64,000 nt of DNA from Lysobacter solisilvae (lineage in GTDB: Bacteria > Pseudomonadota > Gammaproteobacteria > Xanthomonadales > Xanthomonadaceae): assembly GCF_016613535.2 (NCBI RefSeq), contig NZ_CP071518.1, positions 1,860,001 through 1,924,000 of the forward strand. Reading direction: 5' to 3'. Shown here one piece after another: positions 28,229 to 36,402 of the stretch (the first letter of the stretch is position 1; every line of letters starts with the position of its first letter). Under the pieces are notes generated by a model. That model was not told the origin of the DNA. It did not search any database and saw nothing but the letters and a program-made list of their open reading frames with translations. The position numbers were made by a program, and so were the translations under genes.

Positions 28229-30529
28229 GTGAAAAGCAATCCAGTACGCATGCATGCGCTTGCTGTGGCGACCCTGTGCGCGCTCGCCGCCGCGCCGGCC
28301 TGGGCGGGACGGGTGGAACTGAGCGGACTGCCGTCCGCCGCGCAGCACGACCAGTTCATCGTCAAATATCGCCAGGGCAGCACGGCCCAGGCCGACGCGT
28401 CCCGCGTGCAGGGCGCGCTGGACCGGGTGACGGGGCAGGGCGCCGTGGGCGTGCCGGGCCTGCGCCACATCCGGCGGCTGTCGGTGGGCGCCGACGTCGT
28501 GCGCGTGGGGCGCAAGCTGGACGCCGCCGAGGCCGAGGCGCTGATGCGGCAGATCGCCGCCCAGCCGGACGTGGAATACGTCGAGGTCGACCGGCTGCTG
28601 CAGGCGGTGCTCACGCCCAACGACACCCGCTACAACGAACAGTGGCAGTACTTCGACGCCAACGGCGGCATCCGCGCCAACCAGGCCTGGGACAGCGCCA
28701 CCGGCACCGGCGTGGTCGTGGCCGTGCTCGATACCGGCATGACCAGCCACAGCGACCTGGCCGCGAACGTGATCGCGGGCTACGACTTCGTCAGCGACGC
28801 CACCGCGGCGCGCGACGGCAATGGCCGCGATGCCAATCCCAACGACGAGGGCGACTGGTACAACGCCGGCGAATGCGGCCAGATCAGCGGCTCCAACTCG
28901 AGCTGGCACGGCACGCACGTGGCCGGCACCGTGGCGGCGGTGACCAACAACGCCAAGGGCGTGGCCGGCACCGCGTTCAACGCGAAGGTCTCGCCGGTGC
29001 GCGTGCTGGGCAAGTGCGGCGGCAGCATCTCCGACATCGCCGACGCCATCACCTGGGCTTCGGGCGGCACCGTCAGCGGCGTGCCCGCCAACGCCAATCC
29101 CGCCGAGGTGATCAACCTCAGCCTGGGCGGCGGCGGTTCGTGCAGCAGCACGATGCAGACCGCGATCAACGGCGCGGTCGGCCGCGGGACGACGCTGGCC
29201 ATCGCGGCCGGCAACTCCAACGCCAACGTGTCCGGCTTCACACCCGCCAACTGCAACAACGTCGTCGCCGTGGGCTCGATCACCCAGAGCGGCGCGCGCT
29301 CGAGTTTCTCCAACTACGGCGCGCTGGTGGACATCGCCGGTCCCGGCTCCAGCATCCTGTCCACCCTCAACGCCGGCGCGCAGACCCAGGGCGCGGAGAG
29401 CTACGCCGTGTACAGCGGCACCTCCATGGCGACCCCGCACGTGGCCGGCGTGATGGCGCTGGTGCAGTCGATCGTCGCCACGCCCAAGACGCCGGCGGAA
29501 CTGGAGACGCTGCTCAAGACCACCGCGCGCGCGTTCCCGTCCACGCCCTCGCAGCCGATCGGCAGCGGCATCGTCAACGCCAAGGCCGCGGTGGACGCCG
29601 CCGGCGGTGGCGGCGGCAACCTGCCGCCGACGGCCAACTTCAGCTTCACCACCTCGGGCCTGACGGCGAACTTCACCGACACCTCCGGCGACAGCGACGG
29701 CACCATCGTCTCGCGCAGCTGGAACTTCGGCGATGGCGGCACGTCGACGGCGACCAATCCCAGCCGGACCTACGCGGCGGCGGGCACCTACAGCGTCACA
29801 CTGACCGTCACCGACGACGACGGCGCCACCAACGCGAAGACGTCGTCCGTCACCGTCAGCAGCGGCGGCGGCAACGTGCTCACCAACGGCGTGCCGGTCA
29901 CCGGCATCGCCGGCGCCGCGGGCAGCCAGCAGTTCTGGACGCTGGCCGTGCCGGCCGGGGCCAGCAACCTGCGCTTCGTGACTTCCGGTGGCACGGGCGA
30001 TGCCGACCTGTACGTGAAGTTCGGTTCCGCGCCCACCACCAGCAGCTACGACTGCCGTTCCTCGGGCAGCACCAATGCCGAGACCTGCAACATCGCCACC
30101 GCGCAGGCCGGGACCTACCACGTGCTGGTCAACGCCTATTCCGCGTTCTCGGGCATGAGCCTGACCGGCAGCTACACCACCGGCGGCGGACAGACCTACA
30201 GCAACGGCACCGACGTGGCGATCGGCGACAACACCACCGTGGAGAGCCCGATCACCGTCTCCGGGCGCAGCGGCAACGCACCGGCCAGCACGCCGGTGGC
30301 CATCGACATCCGCCACACCTACATCGGCGACCTCAAGGTCGACCTGGTGGCGCCCGACGGCTCGCTGTACAACCTGCACAACCGCACCGGCAGCAGCACC
30401 GACAACATCATCAAGACGGTCAACCTCAACCTGTCCAGCGAACCGCTCAACGGCACCTGGCGCCTGCGCGTGAACGACAACGCGAACCTGGACACCGGCT
30501 ACATCAACAGCTGGAGCATCACGTTCTGA
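28229..30529 (+). CDS. secreted subtilisin-like protease 4 (S8) with PKD, PPC and P domains
   Basis: 766 residues from a GTG start (28229) preceded by GGGGG. The signal peptide ends APAWA/G and the propeptide contains EAEALMRQIAAQPDVEYVEV. Catalytic residues are Asp168 (VLDTGM), His227 (WHGTHVAGT) and Ser399 (SGTSMATPHVAG). A PKD domain (SRSWNFGDG) is inserted between the catalytic domain and the PPC domain, an arrangement otherwise seen here in the Lys-C-type enzyme. The P domain ends INSWSITF. A longer ATG reading from 28157 lacks a ribosome-binding site. It is the last of the six-gene run and is followed by a terminator and a repeat island. Confidence 0.93.
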   Translation: MKSNPVRMHALAVATLCALAAAPAWAGRVELSGLPSAAQHDQFIVKYRQGSTAQADASRVQGALDRVTGQGAVGVPGLRHIRRLSVGADVVRVGRKLDAAEAEALMRQIAAQPDVEYVEVDRLLQAVLTPNDTRYNEQWQYFDANGGIRANQAWDSATGTGVVVAVLDTGMTSHSDLAANVIAGYDFVSDATAARDGNGRDANPNDEGDWYNAGECGQISGSNSSWHGTHVAGTVAAVTNNAKGVAGTAFNAKVSPVRVLGKCGGSISDIADAITWASGGTVSGVPANANPAEVINLSLGGGGSCSSTMQTAINGAVGRGTTLAIAAGNSNANVSGFTPANCNNVVAVGSITQSGARSSFSNYGALVDIAGPGSSILSTLNAGAQTQGAESYAVYSGTSMATPHVAGVMALVQSIVATPKTPAELETLLKTTARAFPSTPSQPIGSGIVNAKAAVDAAGGGGGNLPPTANFSFTTSGLTANFTDTSGDSDGTIVSRSWNFGDGGTSTATNPSRTYAAAGTYSVTLTVTDDDGATNAKTSSVTVSSGGGNVLTNGVPVTGIAGAAGSQQFWTLAVPAGASNLRFVTSGGTGDADLYVKFGSAPTTSSYDCRSSGSTNAETCNIATAQAGTYHVLVNAYSAFSGMSLTGSYTTGGGQTYSNGTDVAIGDNTTVESPITVSGRSGNAPASTPVAIDIRHTYIGDLKVDLVAPDGSLYNLHNRTGSSTDNIIKTVNLNLSSEPLNGTWRLRVNDNANLDTGYINSWSITF

Positions 30530-30576
30530 GGCAGGCGTTGGCCATCCCTTGAACGGAATGGCGCTTGCGAAACCCG

Positions 30577-30604
30577 GACCCCGGCGAAAGCCGGGGTCTT
30601 TTCG
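30577..30604 (+). terminator. intrinsic terminator after protease 4
   Basis: The stem GACCCCGGC / GCCGGGGTC with a GAAA tetraloop is followed by TTTTCG, 47 bases after the stop. Confidence 0.85.
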
Positions 30605-30660
30605 TTTGCCGGTCGCGCCAACGCGGGCAACCGCCGGCGCCTGCCGCGGGCGGCAATTCA

Positions 30661-30877
30661 TAGGGCGGGTCTCGACCCGCCGCCGACGATGGCGTCGCGG
30701 GTCGCAGTTCATAGGGCGGGTCTTGACCCGCCACCGACGGGACGTCGCGGGTCGCAATTCATACGGCGGGTCTCGACCCGCCACCGACGGGACGTCGCGG
30801 GGTGCCAATTCATAGGGCGGGTCTTGACCCGCCGCCGACGGGGCGCCGCGGTGTGGCGGGTCAAGACCCGCCCTATG
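30661..30877. repeat. cluster of five REP-like palindromes
   Basis: The palindrome TAGGGCGGGTC-TY-GACCCGCC starts at 30661, 30712, 30762 and 30813 (period 50-51 bp) within a repeated unit that includes CCGACGGGACGTCGCGG. A fifth copy lies inverted at 30855-30877. Three more copies lie at 36403-36425, 36543-36565 and 36742-36764. The form resembles REP elements mobilised by RAYT transposases; no RAYT gene is in the window. Confidence 0.85.
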
Positions 30878-30928
30878 CGGTCGGCGGTGTGGCGGGGTGT
30901 CGGTATGACCCCGGCGCCATCATCTCCC

Positions 30929-31202
30929 ACAATGCTTCAAAGCATTCCCCCCAATGCTCCAAAGCATCTTTGGAATCCTCCGGAGCATTCCCCCGAATGC
31001 TTCAAAGCGTTCCCCACAATGCTCCCGACCCTTCCGGAAACGCTTCAAAGCGTTCCGGAAACCCTCCGGAGCATTCCCCACAATGCTTCAGAGCATTCCC
31101 CCCAATGCTCCGGAGGGTTCCAAAGACCCTCTGGAGGATCTCCAGGAACGCTTTGAAGGATCTCCAGGAATGCTTTGGAGCATCTCCGGGAATGCTCTCC
31201 AC
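30929..31202. repeat. array of 13 palindromic units at 21-22 bp spacing
   Basis: Cores start at 30931, 30953, 30974, 30996, 31018, 31039, 31060, 31082, 31104, 31125, 31147, 31169 and 31191. The consensus is GGAATGCTYCRRAGCATTCC; most units are perfect or near-perfect palindromes of 16-20 bp, and variants often change both arms together. The spacing of 21 or 22 bp is two helical turns, so all sites face the same side of the DNA. The alternating period breaks every reading frame, so it is not coding. No spacers exist, so it is not CRISPR. The region is lower in GC than its surroundings. Confidence 0.88.
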
Positions 31203-31255
31203 GGGCACGCTAACCGACGCTCACCAGCCGCCCACCCCGCGGCAGGCGACACGGG

Positions 31256-31714
31256 TCAACCGCAGCGGGCCTGCTGGCGCGCCACCGGCGCCCGGAATGG
31301 CAGGTGCACCGTGCGCTGATCGGCCAGCCGGACTTCCACGGCGCCTTCCAGCACGCCGCCGTCGCGCAGGTCCGACTGGCTGACCTCGAAGACCAGCCCG
31401 GCCGGTGCTTCGCACGCCGCCTGCGCCCCGCTGCACCACTGGCTGGCGGCGGCATCGGACAGTTCCAGCCGGCGCTCGCCGCGTTCCAGGGCGCGCCAGT
31501 GTTCCGAACCGATGACGGCCACCAGCCGCGACTGCGCGACCTGGTCGTCGGGCGGCGTCGCCACGCTGACCACCAGCTCCACGTCATCGGTCGGCCCGCA
31601 GCGGAACTGCGCGGCGCCCAGCGGGGCCCGGGCGCCGGACGCGGACTGGCAGCCGATCGCCGCCAGCACCACGGCCAGGCCGAATCCACGGACACCACAG
31701 GTCATCAGGTTCAT
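31256..31714 (-). CDS. predicted lipoprotein, hypothetical
   Basis: A 152-residue protein with a lipoprotein signal peptide (GFGLAVVLAAIGC, lipobox AAIGC, acylated Cys22). The mature part is a probable beta-rich domain with four more cysteines (QFRCGPTDD, QWCSGAQAACEAP, QQARCG) that could form disulfides. No family is recognised. It stands alone between two repeat arrays, about 50 bases from the end of the palindrome array. Confidence 0.55.
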   Translation of the reverse strand: MNLMTCGVRGFGLAVVLAAIGCQSASGARAPLGAAQFRCGPTDDVELVVSVATPPDDQVAQSRLVAVIGSEHWRALERGERRLELSDAAASQWCSGAQAACEAPAGLVFEVSQSDLRDGGVLEGAVEVRLADQRTVHLPFRAPVARQQARCG

Positions 31715-31831
31715 CCCGGCGCTCCAGCATTGGACAGGGCGACAGCATCGCCGGTCCGGCCGCGCGGCGGGCGTGAAAGCGCGCGGCGGTGGGATCAGCG
31801 CGGGACTGAGCGCGCTGATTGGATCAGGGAG

Positions 31832-32060
31832 ACCGGATCACGCAAATCGGATCACGCGGATCGGATCACGCGGATCGGATCACGCGGATCGGATCACGCA
31901 AATCGGATCACGCAGATCGGATCACGCAAATCGGATCACGCAAATCGGATCACGCAAATCGGACCACGCTGATCGGATCACGCTGATTGGTTCATGGAGA
32001 TCGGATCACGCCGATCGGATCACGCCGATCGGATCACGCGGATCGTGTCTGTCAGATCGG
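31832..32060. repeat. 14-bp tandem array, about 16 units, GATC-rich
   Basis: The unit is ATCGGATCACGCNN with NN = AA, GG, AG, TG or CG. Units begin every 14 bp without a slip from 31832 to 32042. Joined units with a G before ATC create a second GATC, so the array is dense in this tetramer. The unit at 31986 is degenerate, as is the one at 32042, and the phase runs into the last codons of the asparaginase gene, whose stop (32052-32054) lies inside the array. Confidence 0.9.
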
Positions 32061-32537
32061 CTCGAACCGGTTGGCCGCCACGTTCTTGCGCACCTTCGCC
32101 GGATCCCACACGCGGCCGTTCATGGCGATGTACACGCCCGGCGGCAGCGACTGCACCGCGCCGACGGCGCAGCCCACGTTGAACTCCGCGTCCGAGCCGC
32201 GGAAGCGCGCCGGGCTGAGCGCGCCGGTGAGCACGATGGTCTTGTCGGTGAGCGAGGCGAGCACCTTGGCCGTCTCCACCATGGTGTCGGTGCCGTGCGT
32301 GACCAGGATGTGGCGCGCCGGCTGCGCGGCGATGGTGGCGCGGATCAGCTCGCGGTCCTCGGCGCTGATGTGCAGCGAGTCCTTGCGGATGATCGGGATG
32401 ACGGTGAACGGAAAGGCGACGCCCAGTTCGCGCAGGATGCTGCCGATCTGCGGCTCGCCGATCTGGTAGTCGGACTTGTCGTCGAAGTAGATCTTGTCGA
32501 TGGTGCCGCCGGTGGTGACGACGCAGAGCTGGTCCAT
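32052..32537 (-). CDS. short asparaginase-domain protein (N-terminal domain only)
   Basis: 161 residues from the ATG at 32537. It matches the N-terminal domain of bacterial asparaginases: VVTTGGTIDKIYF with the nucleophilic Thr region at residues 8-12, then LVTHGTDTMVETA near residue 80 and IVLTGALSPARFRGSDAEFN. Family enzymes are about 330 residues with a second domain that completes the active site; this protein ends at FEPI with no remnant of it nearby. Small single-domain asparaginase-like proteins are known in gammaproteobacteria, so it may be intact and act on another amide or be non-catalytic. Its 3' end lies in a tandem repeat. Confidence 0.8.
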   Translation of the reverse strand: MDQLCVVTTGGTIDKIYFDDKSDYQIGEPQIGSILRELGVAFPFTVIPIIRKDSLHISAEDRELIRATIAAQPARHILVTHGTDTMVETAKVLASLTDKTIVLTGALSPARFRGSDAEFNVGCAVGAVQSLPPGVYIAMNGRVWDPAKVRKNVAANRFEPI

Positions 32538-32605
32538 GGTCGCGAGGCAGTGGGGGACTGGCGGCATTGTAGGGCCCCATCCGGGCCTGCGCGGCCCCGG
32601 CGGCT

Positions 32606-32953
32606 TCAGCGCCGGCGGCCGAAGCGCGCCTGCATCCCGGGCAGGCTGACCGCCACCACGACCACCACGGCCAGCACGATCTCGATCAGCGCGAACACAC
32701 GCTCGGGCGGCCGCGACCAGGCCACCATGACGCCGTGGCTGAACCACGCCAGCGCCAGCACGCCGGCCCAGAACGCGGCCTGGCGCGCGCCGCGCAGCGC
32801 GGCGACGGCGAGCACCGCGGGCGGCAGCGCGAAGACCGCCAGCGCCACCCACGGGCGGGCGGCCGTGCCGAACCACCACACGAACAGCGCCGTGAGCGCG
32901 ATCAGCGCCGCCAGCAGCAGGCGTCGGGCAAGGACGGCCGCGGGCGTGCTCAT
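32606..32953 (-). CDS. DUF2069 inner-membrane protein
   Basis: 115 residues with four hydrophobic helices (LLLAALIALTALFVWWF, WVALAVFALPPAVLAVAAL, AAFWAGVLALAWFSHGVMVA, ALIEIVLAVVVVVAVSL). The spacing, the FSHGVMVAW segment and the place after wrbA are typical of DUF2069. The role is unknown. The start at 32953 (MSTPAAV) is 52 bp from the wrbA stop, so the two are probably co-transcribed. Confidence 0.8.
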   Translation of the reverse strand: MSTPAAVLARRLLLAALIALTALFVWWFGTAARPWVALAVFALPPAVLAVAALRGARQAAFWAGVLALAWFSHGVMVAWSRPPERVFALIEIVLAVVVVVAVSLPGMQARFGRRR

Positions 32954-33005
32954 GGGTGCGTGGCCTGCTCTGGAGCCGAACTTACGGGGCCGGACCGTGC
33001 AGACT

Positions 33006-33596
33006 TCATCCCAGCCTCGCGGCAACCGATGCCAGCCGGCGACCGAGCGCGCGCGCGAGCACGGTCTCCTCGTCGCTGGGCTGCGGATCGTCCTTCAGCC
33101 CGGCCACGTGGCTGGCGCCGTAAGGCGTGCCGCCCGTGCGCGTGGTGTTGAGCGCCGGTTCGGTATAGGGGATGCCGACCAGCAGGCAGCCGTGGTGCAG
33201 CAGCGGCACGTGCATGGACAACAGGGTCGCCTCGTTGCCGCCGTGCATGGTGGAGGTCGAGGTGAACACCGCGGCCGGCTTGCCCACCGGGGTGCCGCTG
33301 GCCCATTCGGCGCCCAGGCCATCGATGAAGTGCTTGAGCGGCGCGGCCATGTTGCCGAAGCGGGTGGGGCTGCCGAGCGCCAGGCCCACGCAGTCGGCCA
33401 AGTCGTGCCGTTCCACGTAGGGCGCGCCCTCTTCCGGCACGGGCGGCGCGCTGAGCTGGGTCACGGCCGCGACCGGCGGCACCGTGCGCAGGCGCGCCCG
33501 CATGCCGTCGACTTCCTCGATGCCACGCGCGACCAACCGCGCGAGCCGGGCGACCGAACCGCCGCGGCTGTAGTACAGGACCAGGATCTCGGGCAT
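33006..33596 (-). CDS. wrbA: NAD(P)H:quinone oxidoreductase, WrbA family
   Basis: A 196-residue flavodoxin-like FMN enzyme that reduces quinones by two electrons, a protective role against oxidative stress. It shows the FMN-phosphate loop YYSRGGSVARLA, the WrbA signature LGSPTRFGNMAAPLKHFID, the segment FTSTSTMHGGNEATLLS and GGTPYGASHVAG. The start at 33596 (MPEILVLYYS) is the normal family start. It precedes DUF2069 in an operon-like pair and diverges from the YihY-type gene. Confidence 0.92.
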   Translation of the reverse strand: MPEILVLYYSRGGSVARLARLVARGIEEVDGMRARLRTVPPVAAVTQLSAPPVPEEGAPYVERHDLADCVGLALGSPTRFGNMAAPLKHFIDGLGAEWASGTPVGKPAAVFTSTSTMHGGNEATLLSMHVPLLHHGCLLVGIPYTEPALNTTRTGGTPYGASHVAGLKDDPQPSDEETVLARALGRRLASVAARLG

Positions 33597-33771
33597 GCGA
33601 TGGCAGGCGTGGCGTGAAGTGGAGGCAAGAGTACCGGATCGGCCCGCGGTGCCGGCGCGGCATGGGCGCAGGGCGTGTGCGGGCCGCCGCAGCGGCCACG
33701 AGCACCATCGACCGTGCACCCGGGCGGCGACGACGATTCCCGCTCCACGCCCCCTGGGCTACTCTGCCCGC

Positions 33772-35040
33772 ATGGAACCACTGGATTCCCTCTACCGCTG
33801 GCTGGAGGTCGTGCGCGACCGCGCGCGGGCGCGCAGCTTCTACCGCTTCCTGGCCCACCGGTTCTTCGACGACAACCTGCTGCAGGCCGCCGGCGCGCTG
33901 TCGTTCACCACGGTGTTCGCGATCGTGCCGCTGTCGATCGTGGTCTTCGGGGTGCTGTCGGCGTTTCCGGTGTTCAACGTCTGGAGCGAGCAGCTCAGCG
34001 ACTATGTCTTCGCCAATTTCGTCCCGTCGGCGGCCAGCTCGGTCAAGCAGAACCTGCGGGAGTTCTCCGAGAACGCCAAGGGCCTGACCGCCGCGGGCGT
34101 GGCGGCACTGGTGATCTCGCTGCTGATCACACTCAACAGCGTGGAGCTGGCCTTCAACCAGATCTGGCGGGTGAAGTCGCCGCGGCCCACGCTGGCCCGG
34201 TTCCTCGTCTACTGGACGGTGTTCACCCTAGGCGCGCTGATGGCCGCCGCCAGCCTGGCCATCTCGGCCAAGTTCTTCGACATGGCGGTGTTCAAGACCG
34301 CCGCCGGCTCCGCGCTGGAAGAGATGATGCTGCGCCTGGCGCCGATGACCATCGAGTGGGCCGCCTTCGCCACGATCTACAAGGTGGTGCCGCACCGCAC
34401 GATCCAGTGGCGCCACGCGATGGCCGGCGCGCTGCTGGCCACGTTCGCCTTCGAGCTGGTGAAGTGGGGGCTGGGGATCTACCTGAGCACCTTCGGTTCG
34501 TACTCGAAGATCTACGGGGCGCTGGCCGCGGTGCCGATCTTCCTGATGTGGATCTACCTGAGCTGGGTGTCGGTGCTGCTGGGCGCTTCGCTGGCCTCGT
34601 CCATCTCCGCCTTCCGCTACCAGCCCATCGCGATGCGCCTGCCGGTCGGCTACGAGATGTACGGCCTGATCCGCCTGCTGGCCCGCTTCAACGAGTCGCG
34701 CCGGCAAGGCAAGGGCCTGCACATCGACCAGATCCTCCATCGCGAGCCGCTGCTCACCGACTCCCTGGCCCAGCAGCTGCTCGCCCAGCTGTGCGAGATC
34801 AATGTCGTGCGCCGTGCCGAAAGCGGCGAGTGGCTGCTGGCGCGCGACCTGGACGAACTGTCGATGGCCGAACTCTACGAGGCCTGCCAGCTGCGCATCC
34901 CGATCGCCGAGGCGCACCTGCCGTGTCGCGACGACGCCCTCGGCCGCGCCGCCGTCGAGGCCATGGACGAACTTCGCATTCCCCTGCGCGACCTGCTCAA
35001 GCGGCGCGTTTCCAGCATCCACGCCGATCACCCGGAGTAA
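33772..35040 (+). CDS. YihY/virulence factor BrkB family membrane protein
   Basis: 422 residues. About six membrane helices lie in residues 25-285, with the family marks AAGALSFTTVFAIVPLSIVV, LNSVELAFNQIWRV, ATIYKVVPHRTIQWRHAMAG and SKIYGALAAVPIFLMWIYLS. A cytoplasmic C-terminal domain of about 130 residues follows. The family was once annotated as RNase BN, which is wrong; the true function is unsettled (transport or envelope role). The start at 33772 gives the family N terminus. The TlpA-like gene begins four bases after its stop, so they are likely co-transcribed. Confidence 0.88.
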   Translation: MEPLDSLYRWLEVVRDRARARSFYRFLAHRFFDDNLLQAAGALSFTTVFAIVPLSIVVFGVLSAFPVFNVWSEQLSDYVFANFVPSAASSVKQNLREFSENAKGLTAAGVAALVISLLITLNSVELAFNQIWRVKSPRPTLARFLVYWTVFTLGALMAAASLAISAKFFDMAVFKTAAGSALEEMMLRLAPMTIEWAAFATIYKVVPHRTIQWRHAMAGALLATFAFELVKWGLGIYLSTFGSYSKIYGALAAVPIFLMWIYLSWVSVLLGASLASSISAFRYQPIAMRLPVGYEMYGLIRLLARFNESRRQGKGLHIDQILHREPLLTDSLAQQLLAQLCEINVVRRAESGEWLLARDLDELSMAELYEACQLRIPIAEAHLPCRDDALGRAAVEAMDELRIPLRDLLKRRVSSIHADHPE

Positions 35041-35044
35041 GTCC

Positions 35045-35632
35045 ATGCGCCTTCGTCCGCCCGCCCGTGTCGCGGCCTGTTGCCTCCTGCTCCTGGTGGG
35101 CGCATGCCGGCAGGAGAAGGCGCCCGATACCGCCGGTCCTGTAGCCGCGCCAACCGCGCCAACCGCGCCGGCCGCGCCGGCGGCTCCGGCCCGCGAGGCA
35201 GCCTCCGCCGACGCGCAGTTCCCTACGCTGACGCTGGCCACGCTCGATGGCGCGGCCTACGACCTCGCCGCGCACCGCGGCAAGTGGGTGGTGGTGAATT
35301 TCTGGGCCACCTGGTGCAAGCCCTGCGTCAAGGAAATGCCCGACCTGTCGGCGCTGGACACCATGCGCGAGCACGTCGAGGTCCTGGGCCTGGCCTACGA
35401 CGATTCCGATCCCGATGCGATCCGCGGCTTCCTGGCCCAGCACCCGGTGTCGTATCCGATCGCCCTGGTCGACATGAACGATCCGCCCCACGACTTCGCC
35501 ACGCCGCGCGGCCTGCCCACCACCTATCTCATCGCGCCCGACGGCAGGATGGTCAAGAAGTTCATGGGCCCGATCACCGCGAAGGAAATCGAGGCCGCCA
35601 TCGCGCAGGCCGGCGGACCGGAGCCCGGCTGA
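35045..35632 (+). CDS. TlpA-family thioredoxin-like lipoprotein
   Basis: 195 residues. A lipoprotein signal (CCLLLLVGAC, acylated Cys21) is followed by a Pro/Ala/Thr linker (about 28-55) and a thioredoxin-like domain with the active site WATWCKPCVKEM (Cys91, Cys94) and the cis-Pro segment GLPTTYLIAPDG. This is the form of periplasmic, membrane-tethered TlpA/ResA reductases, used in cytochrome c or disulfide maturation. The partner is unknown. It sits between the YihY-type gene and acyP with near-zero gaps. Confidence 0.9.
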   Translation: MRLRPPARVAACCLLLLVGACRQEKAPDTAGPVAAPTAPTAPAAPAAPAREAASADAQFPTLTLATLDGAAYDLAAHRGKWVVVNFWATWCKPCVKEMPDLSALDTMREHVEVLGLAYDDSDPDAIRGFLAQHPVSYPIALVDMNDPPHDFATPRGLPTTYLIAPDGRMVKKFMGPITAKEIEAAIAQAGGPEPG

Positions 35633-35633
35633 C

Positions 35634-35909
35634 ATGACCGCCATGCGCTTCCTCGTCTCGGGCAAGGTGCAGGGCGTGTGGTTCCGCGCCGGCACGCGCG
35701 AGCAGGCGCACGCGCTCGGGCTGCGCGGGTATGCGCGCAATCTTCCCGACGGCCGGGTGGAGGTGCTGGCGGTGGGGGAGCCTGGCGCCATCGAGGCCTT
35801 GCAGCGCTGGCTGCATCACGGGCCGCCGATGGCGCGCGTGGATTCGGTGGAGGCGCAGGAGACGACGGTGGATGAGCTTGCGCTGGGGGCGCAGTTCGGG
35901 GCGGACTAG
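35634..35909 (+). CDS. acyP: acylphosphatase
   Basis: A 91-residue acylphosphatase, which hydrolyses carboxyl-phosphate bonds such as acetyl phosphate. The signature GKVQGVWFRAGTREQA (catalytic Arg) and LRGYARNLPDGRVEV (catalytic Asn) are both intact and the length is normal for the family. The ATG at 35634 is one base after the stop of the TlpA-like gene, so translation is coupled. A repeat-rich spacer follows. Confidence 0.93.
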   Translation: MTAMRFLVSGKVQGVWFRAGTREQAHALGLRGYARNLPDGRVEVLAVGEPGAIEALQRWLHHGPPMARVDSVEAQETTVDELALGAQFGAD

Positions 35910-35912
35910 GGG

Positions 35913-36160
35913 TCAGCTCCTTCCCCCGCTTCGGATCAGCCCCTTCCCCCGCTCCGGATCAGCCCCTTCCCCCGCTTGCGGGGGGTGAGAGGACGCGCTT
36001 GCGGACCACGGGTCCGCGCTTCATCGAACGCCAGCAGGCTGTGCCTGCTGGCCGGGACGGTTGGGATGGGGGCAACGATCGCCGCGCCACTGCCCCTTCC
36101 CCCGCTCCGCGGGAGAAGGTTGGGATGGGGGCCAACGATCGCCGCGCTGCTCAACATCAA
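35913..36160. repeat. mosaic of short direct repeats downstream of acyP
   Basis: 35913-35978 holds three tandem units of about 22 bp (CCCCTTCCCCCGCTNCGGATCAG). Then GGTTGGGATGGGGGCAACGATCGC occurs twice in near-identical form, at about 36060 and 36119, the first followed by CCCCTTCCCCCGCTCC. These are the GC-rich intergenic repeat fragments usual in Xanthomonadales. No gene is supported here. Confidence 0.7.
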
Positions 36161-36233
36161 ATGCAAAAGAGTGGACAGGCCAAGTCCAACGCTTGACCAG
36201 CTTCACTGTTGAAAAGCGCCTCGCCTGGCGGCG

Positions 36234-36327
36234 GGTCACTTTCTTTGCTCGCACACGCACGAAGTGCGAACGGCGAAGCCGGCCCCGAAGGGGTGAGCGC
36301 CGAAGGCGCTCATCAAGAAAAGTAACC
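36234..36327. repeat. imperfect inverted repeat with nested hairpin
   Basis: GGTCACTTTCTTTG (36234-36247) faces AGAAAAGTAACC (36316-36327). Between them is a perfect small hairpin GAGCGC-CGAAG-GCGCTC at 36295-36311. The form resembles a dispersed intergenic element of Xanthomonadaceae. It is not associated with any ORF. Confidence 0.6.
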
Positions 36328-36402
36328 AAAGAAGGTGCGGATAGTTCCAACTCCAACCGGCCGCATCGTTGACGCCGGGATTTTCCGACGCGCGCCACGA
36401 CG

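Noticed and set aside
30954..31319. ORFs through the palindrome array
   Set aside because: The 21/22-bp alternation changes frame along the array, there is no ribosome-binding site, and the products are low-complexity.
30929..32060. Possible CRISPR arrays
   Set aside because: The repeats are contiguous or differ by only a few bases; there are no unique spacers of 25-40 bp and no cas genes.
31304..33617. Long plus-strand ORFs over the 14-bp array and the asparaginase gene
   Set aside because: They read repeat-encoded DHANRITQIG-type units and then run antisense through real genes.
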